A stretch of 64,000 nucleotides of DNA from Ruegeria sediminis (GTDB taxonomy: Bacteria > Pseudomonadota > Alphaproteobacteria > Rhodobacterales > Rhodobacteraceae), in the NCBI RefSeq assembly GCF_005938215.1, contig NZ_VCPD01000003.1, positions 558,001 to 622,000 of the forward strand. Reading direction: 5' to 3'. Made by a program: the position numbers and the translations under genes. The notes below the pieces were generated by a model. The model saw nothing but the letters and a program-made list of their open reading frames with translations. It had not been told where the DNA came from and ran no database searches. Positions 1-8,154 of this stretch are shown here, piece after piece. Position 1 is the first letter of the stretch. Every line of letters starts with the position of its first letter.

Positions 1-1
1 C

Positions 2-298
2 GCGGTTCGGCCCGTGTCGTTGCTGTCCGAGACGGGCGCGCAGGTCGAGGCCGAGGATTTCCTGACCGAACTCGCCGCCGCTTATGCGCATTACGAGACC
101 CAGTTCGTCACCTACGGGTTTGAACCGATCCGCACTGCATGGCTCGGGCGTGCTGCGCGGCTGGGCGAGGTGATCACCGCCCGAACCGCAACGTCCGAGA
201 CCGTCGGCACCTTTGAAACGGTGGACGCGGACGGCAACCTTGTCCTAAACACCGCCAAGGGCCGCGTCGGCATTCCCGCGGCGGATGTGTATTTCTGA
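2..298 (+). CDS. birA: Biotin--[acetyl-CoA-carboxylase] ligase, C-terminal part (cut by window edge)
   Basis: Only the last ~98 codons are present; the frame is open to the left edge, so the true start lies outside. The fragment has the look of the C-terminal part of BirA: the end of the catalytic domain (AAAYAHYETQFVTYGFEPIR) followed by a small SH3-like barrel ending in GRVGIPAADVYF. BirA attaches biotin to the carrier domain of biotin carboxylases in the cytoplasm. Assignment rests on sequence recall plus context: coaX follows after 11 bp and rnj overlaps coaX, an order common in Rhodobacteraceae downstream of the nuo operon. A GTG inside the frame at 14 is not considered a start. Confidence 0.85.
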   Translation, partial: AVRPVSLLSETGAQVEAEDFLTELAAAYAHYETQFVTYGFEPIRTAWLGRAARLGEVITARTATSETVGTFETVDADGNLVLNTAKGRVGIPAADVYF

Positions 299-309
299 GG
301 GGACGTCCA

Positions 310-1089
310 ATGCTGTTGGCCATCGACTGCGGTAACACCAACACCGTGTTCTCGATTTGGGACGGGGAAAAGTTCCTCTGCACCCTGCGCACCTCGACCC
401 ATCACGCGCGCACGGCGGATGCCTATTTCACCTGGTACTCGACGCTGGTTAAACACTACGGAATCGAGGCGGACATCACCGACGTGATCATTTCCTCGAC
501 CGTGCCCAGGGTCGTGTTCAATCTGCGGGTCTTTGCCGACCGCTTTTTCGGCTGCCGCCCGCTGGTCGTGGGAAAGCCGGAAACGCTGTTGCCGTTCAAG
601 CCTCGCGTCGACGAGGGAACTCAGGTCGGGCCGGACCGGCTGGTCAACACCGCCGGCGCCTTTGACCGCCATGGCGGCGACCTGATCGTGGTGGATTTCG
701 GCACCGCGACGACCTTTGATGTGGTGGCGCATGACGGGGCCTATGTCGGGGGCGTCATCGCGCCGGGCGTGAATCTCAGCCTCGAGGCGCTCCACCTTGC
801 CGCCGCGGCATTGCCGCATGTGGACATCTCGAAACCGCAAAAGGTGATCGGCACCAACACCGTCGAATGCATTCAGTCGGGCGTCTTCTGGGGATACGTC
901 GGTCTGGTCCGCGAGATCTGCTCGCGGATCAAGGGCGAATATGGCGCGCCGATGCAGGTGATCTCGACCGGCGGGTTGGCGCCGCTGTTCCAGCAGAGCG
1001 CCGACTTGTTCGACGCATTTGAAGAAGATCTGACGATGCACGGCCTGACCGTGATTCATCGCTACAACAAGGAAAATGGCTCGGTATGA
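310..1089 (+). CDS. coaX: Type III pantothenate kinase
   Basis: A 259-residue protein of the usual length for CoaX, which phosphorylates pantothenate in the first step of coenzyme A synthesis and, unlike CoaA, is not inhibited by CoA. It is an ASKHA-fold enzyme; the N-terminal phosphate-binding motif DCGNTNT is at residues 6-12, a GPDRL motif follows in the middle, and the second phosphate motif DFGTATTFD comes after it. The ATG is preceded by GAGGGGA. The gene sits between birA (11 bp away) and rnj (ATGA overlap), so the three are probably co-transcribed. No second pantothenate kinase is visible in the window. Confidence 0.95.
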   Translation: MLLAIDCGNTNTVFSIWDGEKFLCTLRTSTHHARTADAYFTWYSTLVKHYGIEADITDVIISSTVPRVVFNLRVFADRFFGCRPLVVGKPETLLPFKPRVDEGTQVGPDRLVNTAGAFDRHGGDLIVVDFGTATTFDVVAHDGAYVGGVIAPGVNLSLEALHLAAAALPHVDISKPQKVIGTNTVECIQSGVFWGYVGLVREICSRIKGEYGAPMQVISTGGLAPLFQQSADLFDAFEEDLTMHGLTVIHRYNKENGSV

Positions 1090-2753
1090 GCAGTGACAGA
1101 TTGATCTACCTGCCTCTCGGTGGGGCAGGCGAAATTGGCATGAACGCCTATGTATACGGTTACGGAAAACCCGGAAAGGAGCGGTTGATCCTCGTCGATC
1201 TCGGTGTGGCCTTTCCGGATATGGACACGTCGCCCGGGGTGGACCTTATCTTTGCCGACATAACCTGGCTGAAAGAACGCGCTGACCGGTTGGAGGCGAT
1301 CTTCGTCACCCATGCGCACGAGGATCATGTAGGCGCGGTTGCGCATTGCTACGACGCGCTCGGCGCACCCGTCTATGCCCGCGCATTCACCGCCAATATT
1401 GCGCGCGGCAAGATGGAGGATCAGGGTCATTCCCCCGAAGCGGTCAGAACCGTGTCTGCCTGGCCCGAGCAGGTCACGGCCGGGCCTTTCAAGGTCGGTT
1501 TCCTGCCGGTGTCGCACTCGATCCCCGAAAGCGCGGGGCTGGTCATCGACACGCCGGCCGGGCGCATCGTGCATTCGGGCGACTTCAAGCTTGATCCGCA
1601 ACCGGTGGTGGGAGAGCCGTTCGATCCCGAGCTGTGGGCCGAAGTGGCCAGGCCGGGCGTCAAGGCGCTGGTCTGTGACAGCACCAACGTGTTTTCCACC
1701 CATCCGGGCCGGTCGGAATCCGAATTGGCGCCCGAGATCACCAAGCTTGTCGAGAATGCGGCGGGCATGGTCGTCGCAACCACGTTCGCGTCGAACGTGG
1801 CGCGGGTCAAGACGCTTGCCGAAGCGGGTGAAAGGGCGGGGCGGTCGGTCGTCCTGCTTGGCCGCGCCATGCGGCGGATGATCGAGGCTGCCATCGAGAC
1901 CGGCATTCTGGGCGATTTCCCTCGGGTCATCAGCGCCGAGGAGGCCGCCGATCTGCCGCGTCAGAACCTGATGCTGATCGTGACCGGCAGCCAGGGCGAG
2001 CGCCGCGCGGCCAGCGCGCAACTGGCGCGCGGCAAGTACCGGGGGCTTGAGGTCAAGGAGGGCGATCTGTTCCTGTTCTCCTCCAAGACGATCCCGGGCA
2101 ATGAACGCGGGGTCATCCGCGTCATCAACCAGTTCAGCGAAAAAGGCGTCGACGTGGTCGATGACAGCACGGGTCTTTATCACGTATCGGGGCACGCCAA
2201 CCGCCCCGATCTAGAGCGGATTCACACGCTGATCGATCCGCAGATGATCATTCCCATGCATGGCGAGCACCGCCATCTGCGGGAACACGCGAAACTGGCC
2301 GAAGCCGGTGGCCGCGCCGGGATCGTGGCGGTCAACGGCATGATGCTGGACCTGTCGGGAAACAGGCCGTCAGTTGCGGAGTACATCGAAACCGGGCGGA
2401 CTTATCTGGATGGTGCAACCAAGATCGGTGCCCTTGACGGAATTGTACGTGACCGGATCCGCATGGCGCTGAACGGCCACGTCACCGTGACCGTCATTCT
2501 GGACGAAGAGGACGAGCCGCTGGGCGAGCCCTGGTGCGACACCATCGGCCTGCCCGAGATTGGCCGCTCGCGGGCGGCGCTGGTCGAGGTGCTGGAAGAG
2601 GATCTGAACCAGTTCCTGATGCGCGCCGAGGCCAAGACGCTGCGCGACGACGATCGCGTCGAAGAGGCGCTGCGCCGGATCGTGCGGCAGACCGCCCAAA
2701 ACGAGATCGGCAAGAAGCCCGAAGTCACCGTCGTCGTCAGCCGGATGCGCTGA
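1086..2753 (+). CDS. rnj: Ribonuclease J
   Basis: A 555-residue beta-CASP metallo-beta-lactamase nuclease that acts in mRNA and rRNA processing, combining 5'-to-3' exonuclease and endonuclease activity in characterised homologues. The zinc motif HAHEDH lies at residues 76-81, with further metal ligands in VSHS and in the HSGDFKLD segment. The beta-CASP part contains TGSQGE, and the C-terminal MHGEHRHL segment supplies the last conserved His residues. The start overlaps the coaX stop (ATGA). Length and motif order match RNase J of alphaproteobacteria, which use it alongside RNase E. Confidence 0.95.
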   Translation: MSSDRLIYLPLGGAGEIGMNAYVYGYGKPGKERLILVDLGVAFPDMDTSPGVDLIFADITWLKERADRLEAIFVTHAHEDHVGAVAHCYDALGAPVYARAFTANIARGKMEDQGHSPEAVRTVSAWPEQVTAGPFKVGFLPVSHSIPESAGLVIDTPAGRIVHSGDFKLDPQPVVGEPFDPELWAEVARPGVKALVCDSTNVFSTHPGRSESELAPEITKLVENAAGMVVATTFASNVARVKTLAEAGERAGRSVVLLGRAMRRMIEAAIETGILGDFPRVISAEEAADLPRQNLMLIVTGSQGERRAASAQLARGKYRGLEVKEGDLFLFSSKTIPGNERGVIRVINQFSEKGVDVVDDSTGLYHVSGHANRPDLERIHTLIDPQMIIPMHGEHRHLREHAKLAEAGGRAGIVAVNGMMLDLSGNRPSVAEYIETGRTYLDGATKIGALDGIVRDRIRMALNGHVTVTVILDEEDEPLGEPWCDTIGLPEIGRSRAALVEVLEEDLNQFLMRAEAKTLRDDDRVEEALRRIVRQTAQNEIGKKPEVTVVVSRMR

Positions 2754-2765
2754 GGCGCGCCCGGC

Positions 2766-3467
2766 TCAGTCCGTCTGGGGCATCTGGTAGCCGCGAAGAC
2801 GCAGGAACAGGCTTGCCTCGTCGTTGTTGTGGAAATAGGGCACCGAGACCGGCGGCTCCCGGTCCACGACGCGGCCGGCGACTTCGGCCAGAACGACCTC
2901 GGTGATGAAAGGCAGGTCGAATTCGCGGGCGTCGCGCAGCTTGATCCATTGCAGATGCGACAGCTCGTCCGAGGCATGGGTGAAATCGTCGAGATCGCCC
3001 TGGATCTCGTCGGCATCCACCAGGAAGAACCGCGCGTCGAAGCGGCGGGGGCGGCCCGGCGGCGTGAGGGCGCGGAACACGAACTGCAGGGCGTTCGCGG
3101 CGGGGACATGACCGGTTGCGGCGAAGCTCTGCCAATCCGCCGGGATGTCGCCCGACCAGGTGCCGGGCTTGCCAAGGATCAGGCCGGTTTCTTCCCAAAG
3201 CTCTCGCACTGCCGCCACCGCAAGCGCGTTTTGCAGACCTTGGGTCGCCCTTTCGCCCAGCCGGTCGAAACAGACCTGCGGCAAAGGGGCCGCCAGCGGT
3301 ACATCCGCATCCTCAAGATCCAGCGCGCCGCCCGGAAACACGAACTTGTTCGGCATGAAGGCGGCCTGCGCGCCGCGCTGCCCCATAAGGACCGACGGAT
3401 CGCCCATCCGGTCGCGCAGAACGATCACGGTGGCGGCGTCGCGGATTGCGGATTTGTCTGTGCTCAT
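2766..3467 (-). CDS. NUDIX hydrolase
   Basis: A 233-residue cytoplasmic hydrolase. The second half of the Nudix box is intact (RELWEETGL), supplying the metal-binding glutamates, but the first half is divergent: the expected Gly and first Glu are not at their usual spacing. This pattern resembles NUDT7/NUDT8/coenzyme A diphosphatase-like and related alphaproteobacterial Nudix proteins, so the substrate cannot be named. The N-terminal segment ATVIVLRDR leads into the fold. It converges on rnj with a 12-bp gap and lies just downstream of the DUF983 gene on the same strand (21-bp gap), suggesting a two-gene unit. Confidence 0.85.
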   Translation of the reverse strand: MSTDKSAIRDAATVIVLRDRMGDPSVLMGQRGAQAAFMPNKFVFPGGALDLEDADVPLAAPLPQVCFDRLGERATQGLQNALAVAAVRELWEETGLILGKPGTWSGDIPADWQSFAATGHVPAANALQFVFRALTPPGRPRRFDARFFLVDADEIQGDLDDFTHASDELSHLQWIKLRDAREFDLPFITEVVLAEVAGRVVDREPPVSVPYFHNNDEASLFLRLRGYQMPQTD

Positions 3468-3488
3468 GCTTCTGCCTCGCGGACGGGG

Positions 3489-3899
3489 TCAGTTCTCCTT
3501 GCCGAACCCATGCATCCGGCGCGCCCATTGATAGGCGACGACGACCCCTTTCAATCTGGGCAGAAGGTAAAGGGACAGGGCCAGACAGCCAAGGGCAAAG
3601 ATCGTGAACAGCGTCAACGGTTCGGGACGCCATTGCACGTAGGAGACGTGCAGCGCCGGGGCCATCAGGTGCCCGACGATCAGAATGGTCAAGTAGGCCG
3701 GGCCGTCATCCGCCCGATGATGAAACAGTTCCTGACCGCAGCTGGCGCAGGCGTCATTGACCTTGAGATAGCTGTGCAGCAGCTTGCCCTCGCCGCAATT
3801 CGGGCATTTGCAGCGAAATCCTTTCGAGATGGCGGGCCAGGTGGCGCGTTCGTCCGGGGTGTTCGTGTCGATGGTCTGGTCGGTCATGGTTCCACTCAT
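3489..3899 (-). CDS. DUF983 family zinc-ribbon membrane protein
   Basis: A 136-residue protein with two Cys pairs near the N-terminus (CPNCG and CASCGQ, a probable zinc ribbon) and then two hydrophobic segments (roughly residues 65-85 and 92-115) predicted to span the inner membrane. This is the layout of the DUF983 family, whose function is not established; members in Rhizobiales and Rhodobacterales often lie near cytochrome oxidase assembly genes, but here the partner is a NUDIX hydrolase. Some doubt about the exact start remains because several in-frame Met/Val codons lie close together. Confidence 0.8.
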   Translation of the reverse strand: MSGTMTDQTIDTNTPDERATWPAISKGFRCKCPNCGEGKLLHSYLKVNDACASCGQELFHHRADDGPAYLTILIVGHLMAPALHVSYVQWRPEPLTLFTIFALGCLALSLYLLPRLKGVVVAYQWARRMHGFGKEN

Positions 3900-4119
3900 C
3901 CTGTTGCGCCCGTCATACCTGAGCCTGATTGGACCATTTCGGAAGGCGAATTAATGTCCGTGCGTCGGGATGCCGCAAAAATAGGGGTTTTGGAGTCGGA
4001 TTCAACGATTTCGACGCTTGGCCGGAATTATGCGGGCCGAACGACGGAAACCCGGTGCCGCTGCGTTTGAGATACAGGATCGGCGACACGGGGTTGCCGC
4101 GCAACAAGGGAAATCCGAT

Positions 4120-4587
4120 ATGAAACATGCAAGCCTTATCCCGGCTCTCGTTCTGGCGGCCGCGTGGGTGACCGCGACGTCGGCTTTGGCGATGGGCCCC
4201 CGCGGAGGGCAGGATGTGACCTTTCAGGAGCTGGATGCGGACGGCGACGGAGAGGTGAGCAAGGCGGAAATGGAGGCGCACCGGATGGCCAGGTTCGACA
4301 AGGCGGACACCGACGGCGACGGCAAGCTGAGCGTCGACGAGATGCAGGCCGCCGCGCAGGAACGGGCGAACCAAATGGTTTCGGCCATGTTCGAGCGCCA
4401 CGACGCCGACAAGGACGGGTTTCTGGCCGACGACGAATTGCCAAGCCCGCGCCGGGCGGGCAAGTTCTTTGACCGCATGGATGCGGATGGCAACGGCGCA
4501 ATCTCGGCCGAGGAATTTGCGGATGCTCAGGAACGGATGCAGAAGCGCCACAAGAAACGTGGTCATGGTCAGACCGAAGACAACTGA
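4120..4587 (+). CDS. Secreted EF-hand calcium-binding protein
   Basis: The start at 4120 is chosen because it follows AAGGGAAA by a normal spacing and begins a clear signal peptide (MKHASLIPALVLAAA ... ALA); an upstream in-frame start at 4018 would bury it. The 155-residue product carries four EF-hand loops: DADGDGEVSKAE, DTDGDGKLSVDE, DADKDGFLADDE and DADGNGAISAEE. All have acidic residues at the ligand positions, so calcium binding in the periplasm is likely. The tail is Lys/Arg/His-rich. The gene ends 6 bp before an ECF sigma factor gene and probably belongs to the same unit, perhaps as one of its outputs or sensors; that link is inference. Confidence 0.85.
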   Translation: MKHASLIPALVLAAAWVTATSALAMGPRGGQDVTFQELDADGDGEVSKAEMEAHRMARFDKADTDGDGKLSVDEMQAAAQERANQMVSAMFERHDADKDGFLADDELPSPRRAGKFFDRMDADGNGAISAEEFADAQERMQKRHKKRGHGQTEDN

Positions 4588-4593
4588 CACGGC

Positions 4594-5208
4594 ATGGAGG
4601 ATCTGACCTCCATATCGGAAGGCGCTCGCGGCGGCGATGCCGCCGCGGGTGCGCCGAGCGACGACGCGCTGCTGGTGCTGTTTGCCAACGGCGACCACGG
4701 CGCGGCGCGGGATCTGACCGGGCGGTTGGGGCCGCGCTGTTATTCCGTGGCGATGCGCGTTCTTGGCAACCGGGCGGAAGCCGAGGATGTGGCGCAGGAG
4801 GCGATGATGCGCCTGTGGCGGATGGCGCCGGACTGGCGGCCAGGGCAGGCCAAGGTATCGACCTGGCTGTACCGGGTCACGCTGAACCTGTGCATGGACC
4901 TAAAGCGCAGGAAACCGCATGAGGCGCTGGACGCGGTGCCCGAGCCACAGGACGGGGCCAAGACGGTTCCGGAGCGGATACAGGAGGCGGCGCGGGCCGA
5001 TGCGCTTCAGGCTGCATTGATGCAGTTGCCGGAACGTCAGCGGCAGGCGGTGGTGCTGCGCCATATCGAGGAACTGACCAATCCCGAGATTGCCGGGATC
5101 ATGGATATCAGCGTGGAGGCGGTCGAAAGTCTGACCGCCCGCGGGAAACGGGCGCTGGCCAAGGCACTGGCCGGGCGGCGCGAGGAACTGGGGTACGAAG
5201 ATGACTGA
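4594..5208 (+). CDS. ECF-type RNA polymerase sigma factor
   Basis: A 204-residue group 4 sigma-70 family factor. Region 2 covers residues ~30-105 (RVLGNRAEAEDVAQEAMMRLW, then STWLYRVTLNLCMDLKRR) and region 4 covers ~125-195 (LPERQRQAVVLRHIEELTNPEIAGIMDISVEAVES, a helix-turn-helix). Regions 1 and 3 are missing, as expected for ECF factors. Directly after it come a small one-helix membrane protein (8-bp overlap) and a CpxP/heavy-metal-sensor-like protein, while an EF-hand protein lies before it. The arrangement suggests an envelope-stress or metal/calcium-responsive regulon whose anti-sigma factor is encoded by the next gene. Confidence 0.9.
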   Translation: MEDLTSISEGARGGDAAAGAPSDDALLVLFANGDHGAARDLTGRLGPRCYSVAMRVLGNRAEAEDVAQEAMMRLWRMAPDWRPGQAKVSTWLYRVTLNLCMDLKRRKPHEALDAVPEPQDGAKTVPERIQEAARADALQAALMQLPERQRQAVVLRHIEELTNPEIAGIMDISVEAVESLTARGKRALAKALAGRREELGYEDD

Positions 5209-5551
5209 CAAGGACACTCATCTGGAACAATTGTTTGCGGCGGCGCGGCGGCAAGGTGAGCGCCTGCCGGACGATCTGGCGGCCCGGATGCTGGCCGACG
5301 CCGGGACGGTCCTGTCGGAACGGGTTCACCCGGTGCAGGAGCGGCAACGGCCGTCCTGGCGGCAGGTCTTCGACTATCTGGGAGGCTGGCGCGGCATGGG
5401 CGGTCTGGCGACGGCCTGTGCGGCAGGGATCTGGATCGGGCTGGCGCCGCCGGGCTTTCTGCCTGACCCGGCGGAGCTGTTGATTCAGCCGGATGCAACC
5501 GACCTGTTCTCGGACCTGACCTTGTCGGAACTTTATGTGGAGGAAGGGTGA
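5201..5551 (+). CDS. Small single-pass membrane protein, candidate anti-sigma factor
   Basis: A 116-residue protein without a recognised domain. Residues 1-55 are hydrophilic and helical (HLEQLFAAARRQGERLPDDLAARML), followed by one hydrophobic segment (about residues 66-88, GLATACAAGIWIGLAPP) and an acidic tail. The gene overlaps the sigma factor stop by 8 bp and the next gene's start by 4 bp, so it is translationally coupled to both. Cytoplasmic N-terminus plus one helix, right after an ECF gene, is the usual anti-sigma layout, but no zinc-binding HxxxCxxC motif is present. The role is therefore inferred from position. Confidence 0.7.
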   Translation: MTDKDTHLEQLFAAARRQGERLPDDLAARMLADAGTVLSERVHPVQERQRPSWRQVFDYLGGWRGMGGLATACAAGIWIGLAPPGFLPDPAELLIQPDATDLFSDLTLSELYVEEG

Positions 5552-6033
5552 TGAGCGAAGAAAAGCCCAAGACGCGCAGATGGCTGCCCATTTTGCTTGG
5601 GCTGTCCCTGGCACTGAACCTGCTGGTGGTCGGTGTGGTGCTGGGCACGGCGATGCGGTTCCGGGGGGGCGAGGGCATGCGTCATGCGCCGAGTTTCGGT
5701 CCGGTCCTGTACCGCGCCCTTCCGGAAGAGGACCGCAAGGCGTTGCGGGGTCAGTTGCGCCGCGACCACGAGGCGAGTTCCCACGAGCGCCGGGAAGATT
5801 TTGAGGCTTTGGCCGATGCACTGCGAGCCGTTCCGTTTGACCCTGACGCGGTGCAGGTATTGATCGGTGCGCAGGCCGCGCATCGGGCCGAGACGCACAT
5901 GGCGCTGAACCGCGCGTGGCTGGAACGTGTCAGCGCCATGAGCGATGCGCAGAGGGCCGCCTATGCCGAGCGCGTCGAGGAGGCCGTTGAGCGCGGCAAA
6001 CGGTACAAGGGCTACAAGCGCGATCGGGACTGA
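5548..6033 (+). CDS. Periplasmic heavy-metal sensor / CpxP-like protein
   Basis: A 161-residue protein with an N-terminal membrane anchor (residues ~11-33, WLPILLGLSLALNLLVVGVV) and a helical, charged periplasmic domain containing LPEEDRKALRGQLR and an Arg/Glu-rich region. This resembles the heavy-metal-resistance/CpxP-Spy group, which forms all-helical cradles that bind metal or unfolded proteins. It is the last gene of the EF-hand/sigma/one-helix series and overlaps the preceding gene by 4 bp (ATGA). It may feed envelope stress information to the sigma/anti-sigma pair. Family assignment is from pattern recall, not from a diagnostic motif. Confidence 0.75.
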   Translation: MMSEEKPKTRRWLPILLGLSLALNLLVVGVVLGTAMRFRGGEGMRHAPSFGPVLYRALPEEDRKALRGQLRRDHEASSHERREDFEALADALRAVPFDPDAVQVLIGAQAAHRAETHMALNRAWLERVSAMSDAQRAAYAERVEEAVERGKRYKGYKRDRD

Positions 6034-6056
6034 ACCATCGCTGGCAGTGTTCCGGG

Positions 6057-6941
6057 TCATCCTGTCCTGGTTGCGTCCAATAGGCTTTTGCGTACCGGTG
6101 CGCGGAGATAGTCGCTGCGGGTTTTGCGAGCGATCCGGTTGTCCAGCCGCAGCGCCAGTTCCTCAGCGCAGAACCCGTCCAGCAAGGCGGCATCCGCGCC
6201 GCGGTCAAGCGCGGCGGCGGCAAGATCGGCGTCGTTCAAGCCCAGAACCGCGATCAGCACGGTATGCCGGGCGGCGCTTCGTGCGTGCAGATCGGCCAGC
6301 AGGTTCAATTCCGCGCCGTCGCGCCCCAGTTCAACGACGAACGCATCGGGCAGGGGGCCGGCCAGCGCCGCCCGAGCCTGGTCGAACCCGTGGCTTGCCA
6401 CCCTGTGCCGTGTCAAAGGCTGCAGGGCGTCGCGCCACGCGATCCCGGTATCGGGCCGCAGTGCAAAAAGCGCAACGAGGGCCGGCGGAGCGAGCGGATT
6501 CACAATCGCCGGAGCTTCGGCGAAGCCGAGCGGCTGCGAGCCGTTCCGGAGGCGCAATTCCTCGGCGCCCGGGCTTGTGCGCAAAAGGCTGCGGATGCGC
6601 GCCAGCAGCAGGTTGTCGTTGTAGGGTTGGACCAGCACGTCGTCCAACCCGGCGGCAAGCGCGCGCAGGCGCGCCGCCTTGTCGTTGCGCGGCGCGATGG
6701 CAAGGACCGGCACGTCGGCTTGGGAACGGTCGGTTTGCAGCAGCCTTTTCACATCCATGGCCGTGCCGTCGGGCAGGGCCATCGCGGTCAGAACCAGATC
6801 GGGGCGGGTGCGCCGCATTAAAGCCTCGAACCCTTCGAGCCGGTCGGCTTGCACGACGTTGTACCAGGCCGCGGTCAATTGGACCTTCAGCATGATGCGG
6901 TTCGTCGAAACTCCGTCGAGAACAACTATCGTTCCCTGCAC
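6057..6941 (-). CDS. PleD-like double-receiver protein lacking the GGDEF domain
   Basis: A protein of about 294 residues with two CheY-like receiver domains in PleD order (about 1-120 and 150-275) that ends at RSDYLRAPVRKSLLDATRTG, the linker where PleD enters its GGDEF domain; no GGDEF coding sequence follows. Receiver 1 keeps one acidic-pocket Asp (D9) but has Ala (A53) at the phosphoacceptor position and Gln (Q105) in place of the conserved Lys, so it should not be phosphorylated. I start it at GTG 6941, preceded by AAAGG, because this gives the usual PleD N-terminus; a TTG at 6968 is the alternative. It is divergent from a DUF3572 gene. Likely a protein-interaction scaffold rather than an enzyme. 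Confidence 0.75.
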   Translation of the reverse strand: MQGTIVVLDGVSTNRIMLKVQLTAAWYNVVQADRLEGFEALMRRTRPDLVLTAMALPDGTAMDVKRLLQTDRSQADVPVLAIAPRNDKAARLRALAAGLDDVLVQPYNDNLLLARIRSLLRTSPGAEELRLRNGSQPLGFAEAPAIVNPLAPPALVALFALRPDTGIAWRDALQPLTRHRVASHGFDQARAALAGPLPDAFVVELGRDGAELNLLADLHARSAARHTVLIAVLGLNDADLAAAALDRGADAALLDGFCAEELALRLDNRIARKTRSDYLRAPVRKSLLDATRTG

Positions 6942-7034
6942 CTGACTGGCCTTTCGCGTAGTTCCCAAGCGTTCCTCAAGTGTTTATGAGACTGGTTAAC
7001 AATCTCTTTCCGAGATCCCCGTTCAGGAGATTCC

Positions 7035-7319
7035 ATGCCCATTTCCCCGGATGCCGCCGAAACACTGGCGCTCAAGGCCCTGTCCTGGCTGGTGGCGAAC
7101 GAAGAGCTGCTGCCGCTGTTTCTGGGATCGACCGGCGCGTCGGGGGCGGATTTGCGCGCACGGGCCGCCGAGACCGAGTTCCTGTCTTCGGTTCTGGACT
7201 TTCTGATGCTTGACGACGCCTGGGTGGTGGCGTTTTGTGATGCCAATGCGGTACCTTATGAACTTCCCCTGCAGGCGCGGGCGATGCTGCCCGGCGGGGG
7301 AGAGGTGCACTGGACCTGA
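7035..7319 (+). CDS. DUF3572 family protein
   Basis: A 94-residue, mostly helical cytoplasmic protein (SPDAAETLALKALSWLVANE ... FLDFLMLDDAWVVAFC) that matches my recollection of the DUF3572 family, restricted largely to alphaproteobacteria and often adjacent to pleD-like genes. That neighbourhood is conserved here: the divergent gene to the left is the truncated PleD-like protein. Translation initiates at ATG 7035 after CAGGAG. Function unknown; co-occurrence with PleD suggests a link to cell-cycle or surface signalling, which is only inference. Confidence 0.8.
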   Translation: MPISPDAAETLALKALSWLVANEELLPLFLGSTGASGADLRARAAETEFLSSVLDFLMLDDAWVVAFCDANAVPYELPLQARAMLPGGGEVHWT

Positions 7320-7341
7320 GTGAACGCGCCGGAGAACACCG

Positions 7342-8031
7342 ATGCCCATCGAAGCCCTTCTGTTTGACAAGGACGGCACGCTTTTCGATTTCGCGGCCAC
7401 GTGGGGCGCCTTTGGCCGGTCGTTTCTGGCCCGGATTGCGAATCAGGATGCGGATCGTGCCGAATACCTGGGAAGATTGATCGGATTCGACATGGTCAGC
7501 GGCCGCTATGAAGCTGGCAGCGTCGTGATCGCCGGTACGCCGGGCGAGATCGCAGATGCTCTGCTGCACGAGTTTCCCGGCATGGCCCATGCGGACATGG
7601 TGTCGATGATCAACGACGAATCGGCCTGCGCCCCGCAGGTTGAGGCGGTGCCGCTGGTTCCCTTTTTCGGCGGACTGCGCGACAAGGGCTACAAGCTGGG
7701 CGTTGCGACCAATGACGGCCATTCTCCGGCGCATGCGCATCTGGAAGCTGTGGGAATCCGGGAACTTTTCGATTTTGTCGCGGGATTTGACAGCGGCCAC
7801 GGCGCCAAGCCCGGCCCCGGGCAACTGCTGGCTTTCGCCGCCCATGTCGGCATCGATCCGGCGCGCATAGCGATGGTCGGCGACAGCACGCATGACCTTG
7901 AAGCAGGTCGCGCCGCCGGCATGACGACGATCGGCGTTCTCACGGGTTTGGCGGGCGCCGAGGACCTGTCGCCCCTGGCTGATGTCGTTTTGCCCAATAT
8001 CGGGCATATCCCGGACTGGTTGGCGGCCTGA
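7342..8031 (+). CDS. HAD-family phosphatase, phosphoglycolate phosphatase-like
   Basis: A 229-residue haloacid-dehalogenase hydrolase. Motif I is FDKDGTL (nucleophile D10, acid D12), motif II is the Thr in GVATNDG, and motif IV is GDSTHDLEAGRAAGM. The helical cap lies between motifs I and II, which places it in the Gph/PGP subfamily (C1 cap). Such enzymes hydrolyse small phosphate esters such as 2-phosphoglycolate; the exact substrate cannot be read from the sequence. The start is 22 bp after the DUF3572 stop on the same strand, with GAGAACACC upstream. Confidence 0.85.
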   Translation: MPIEALLFDKDGTLFDFAATWGAFGRSFLARIANQDADRAEYLGRLIGFDMVSGRYEAGSVVIAGTPGEIADALLHEFPGMAHADMVSMINDESACAPQVEAVPLVPFFGGLRDKGYKLGVATNDGHSPAHAHLEAVGIRELFDFVAGFDSGHGAKPGPGQLLAFAAHVGIDPARIAMVGDSTHDLEAGRAAGMTTIGVLTGLAGAEDLSPLADVVLPNIGHIPDWLAA

Positions 8032-8070
8032 CGCCGATTTTCACGAAATTCGGCGGTTCTCTGACAGAAA

Positions 8071-8087
8071 GCGACACCTGCTGTCGC
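8071..8087. promoter_or_regulatory. Perfect inverted repeat in the mttB-family leader
   Basis: GCGACACCTGCTGTCGC is a 6-bp perfect inverted repeat around a 5-bp centre, 68 bp before the methyltransferase start. A second stem (CTTGCTT/AAGCAAG, 8120-8139) lies next to the ribosome binding site. The first repeat could be an operator for a dimeric regulator, and the second could affect translation. No matching regulator gene is adjacent. Confidence 0.4.
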
Positions 8088-8154
8088 AGACAGAACGGCC
8101 ATTTGAACATGCATTGGGCCTTGCTTGTTGCGAAGCAAGCGAAAGAGGACTCTC

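Noticed and set aside
2829..4070. A 413-codon plus-strand frame across the NUDIX and DUF983 genes
   Set aside because: Composition is His/Gln/Arg-rich shadow-like, with no family resemblance, while both minus-strand genes are recognisable.
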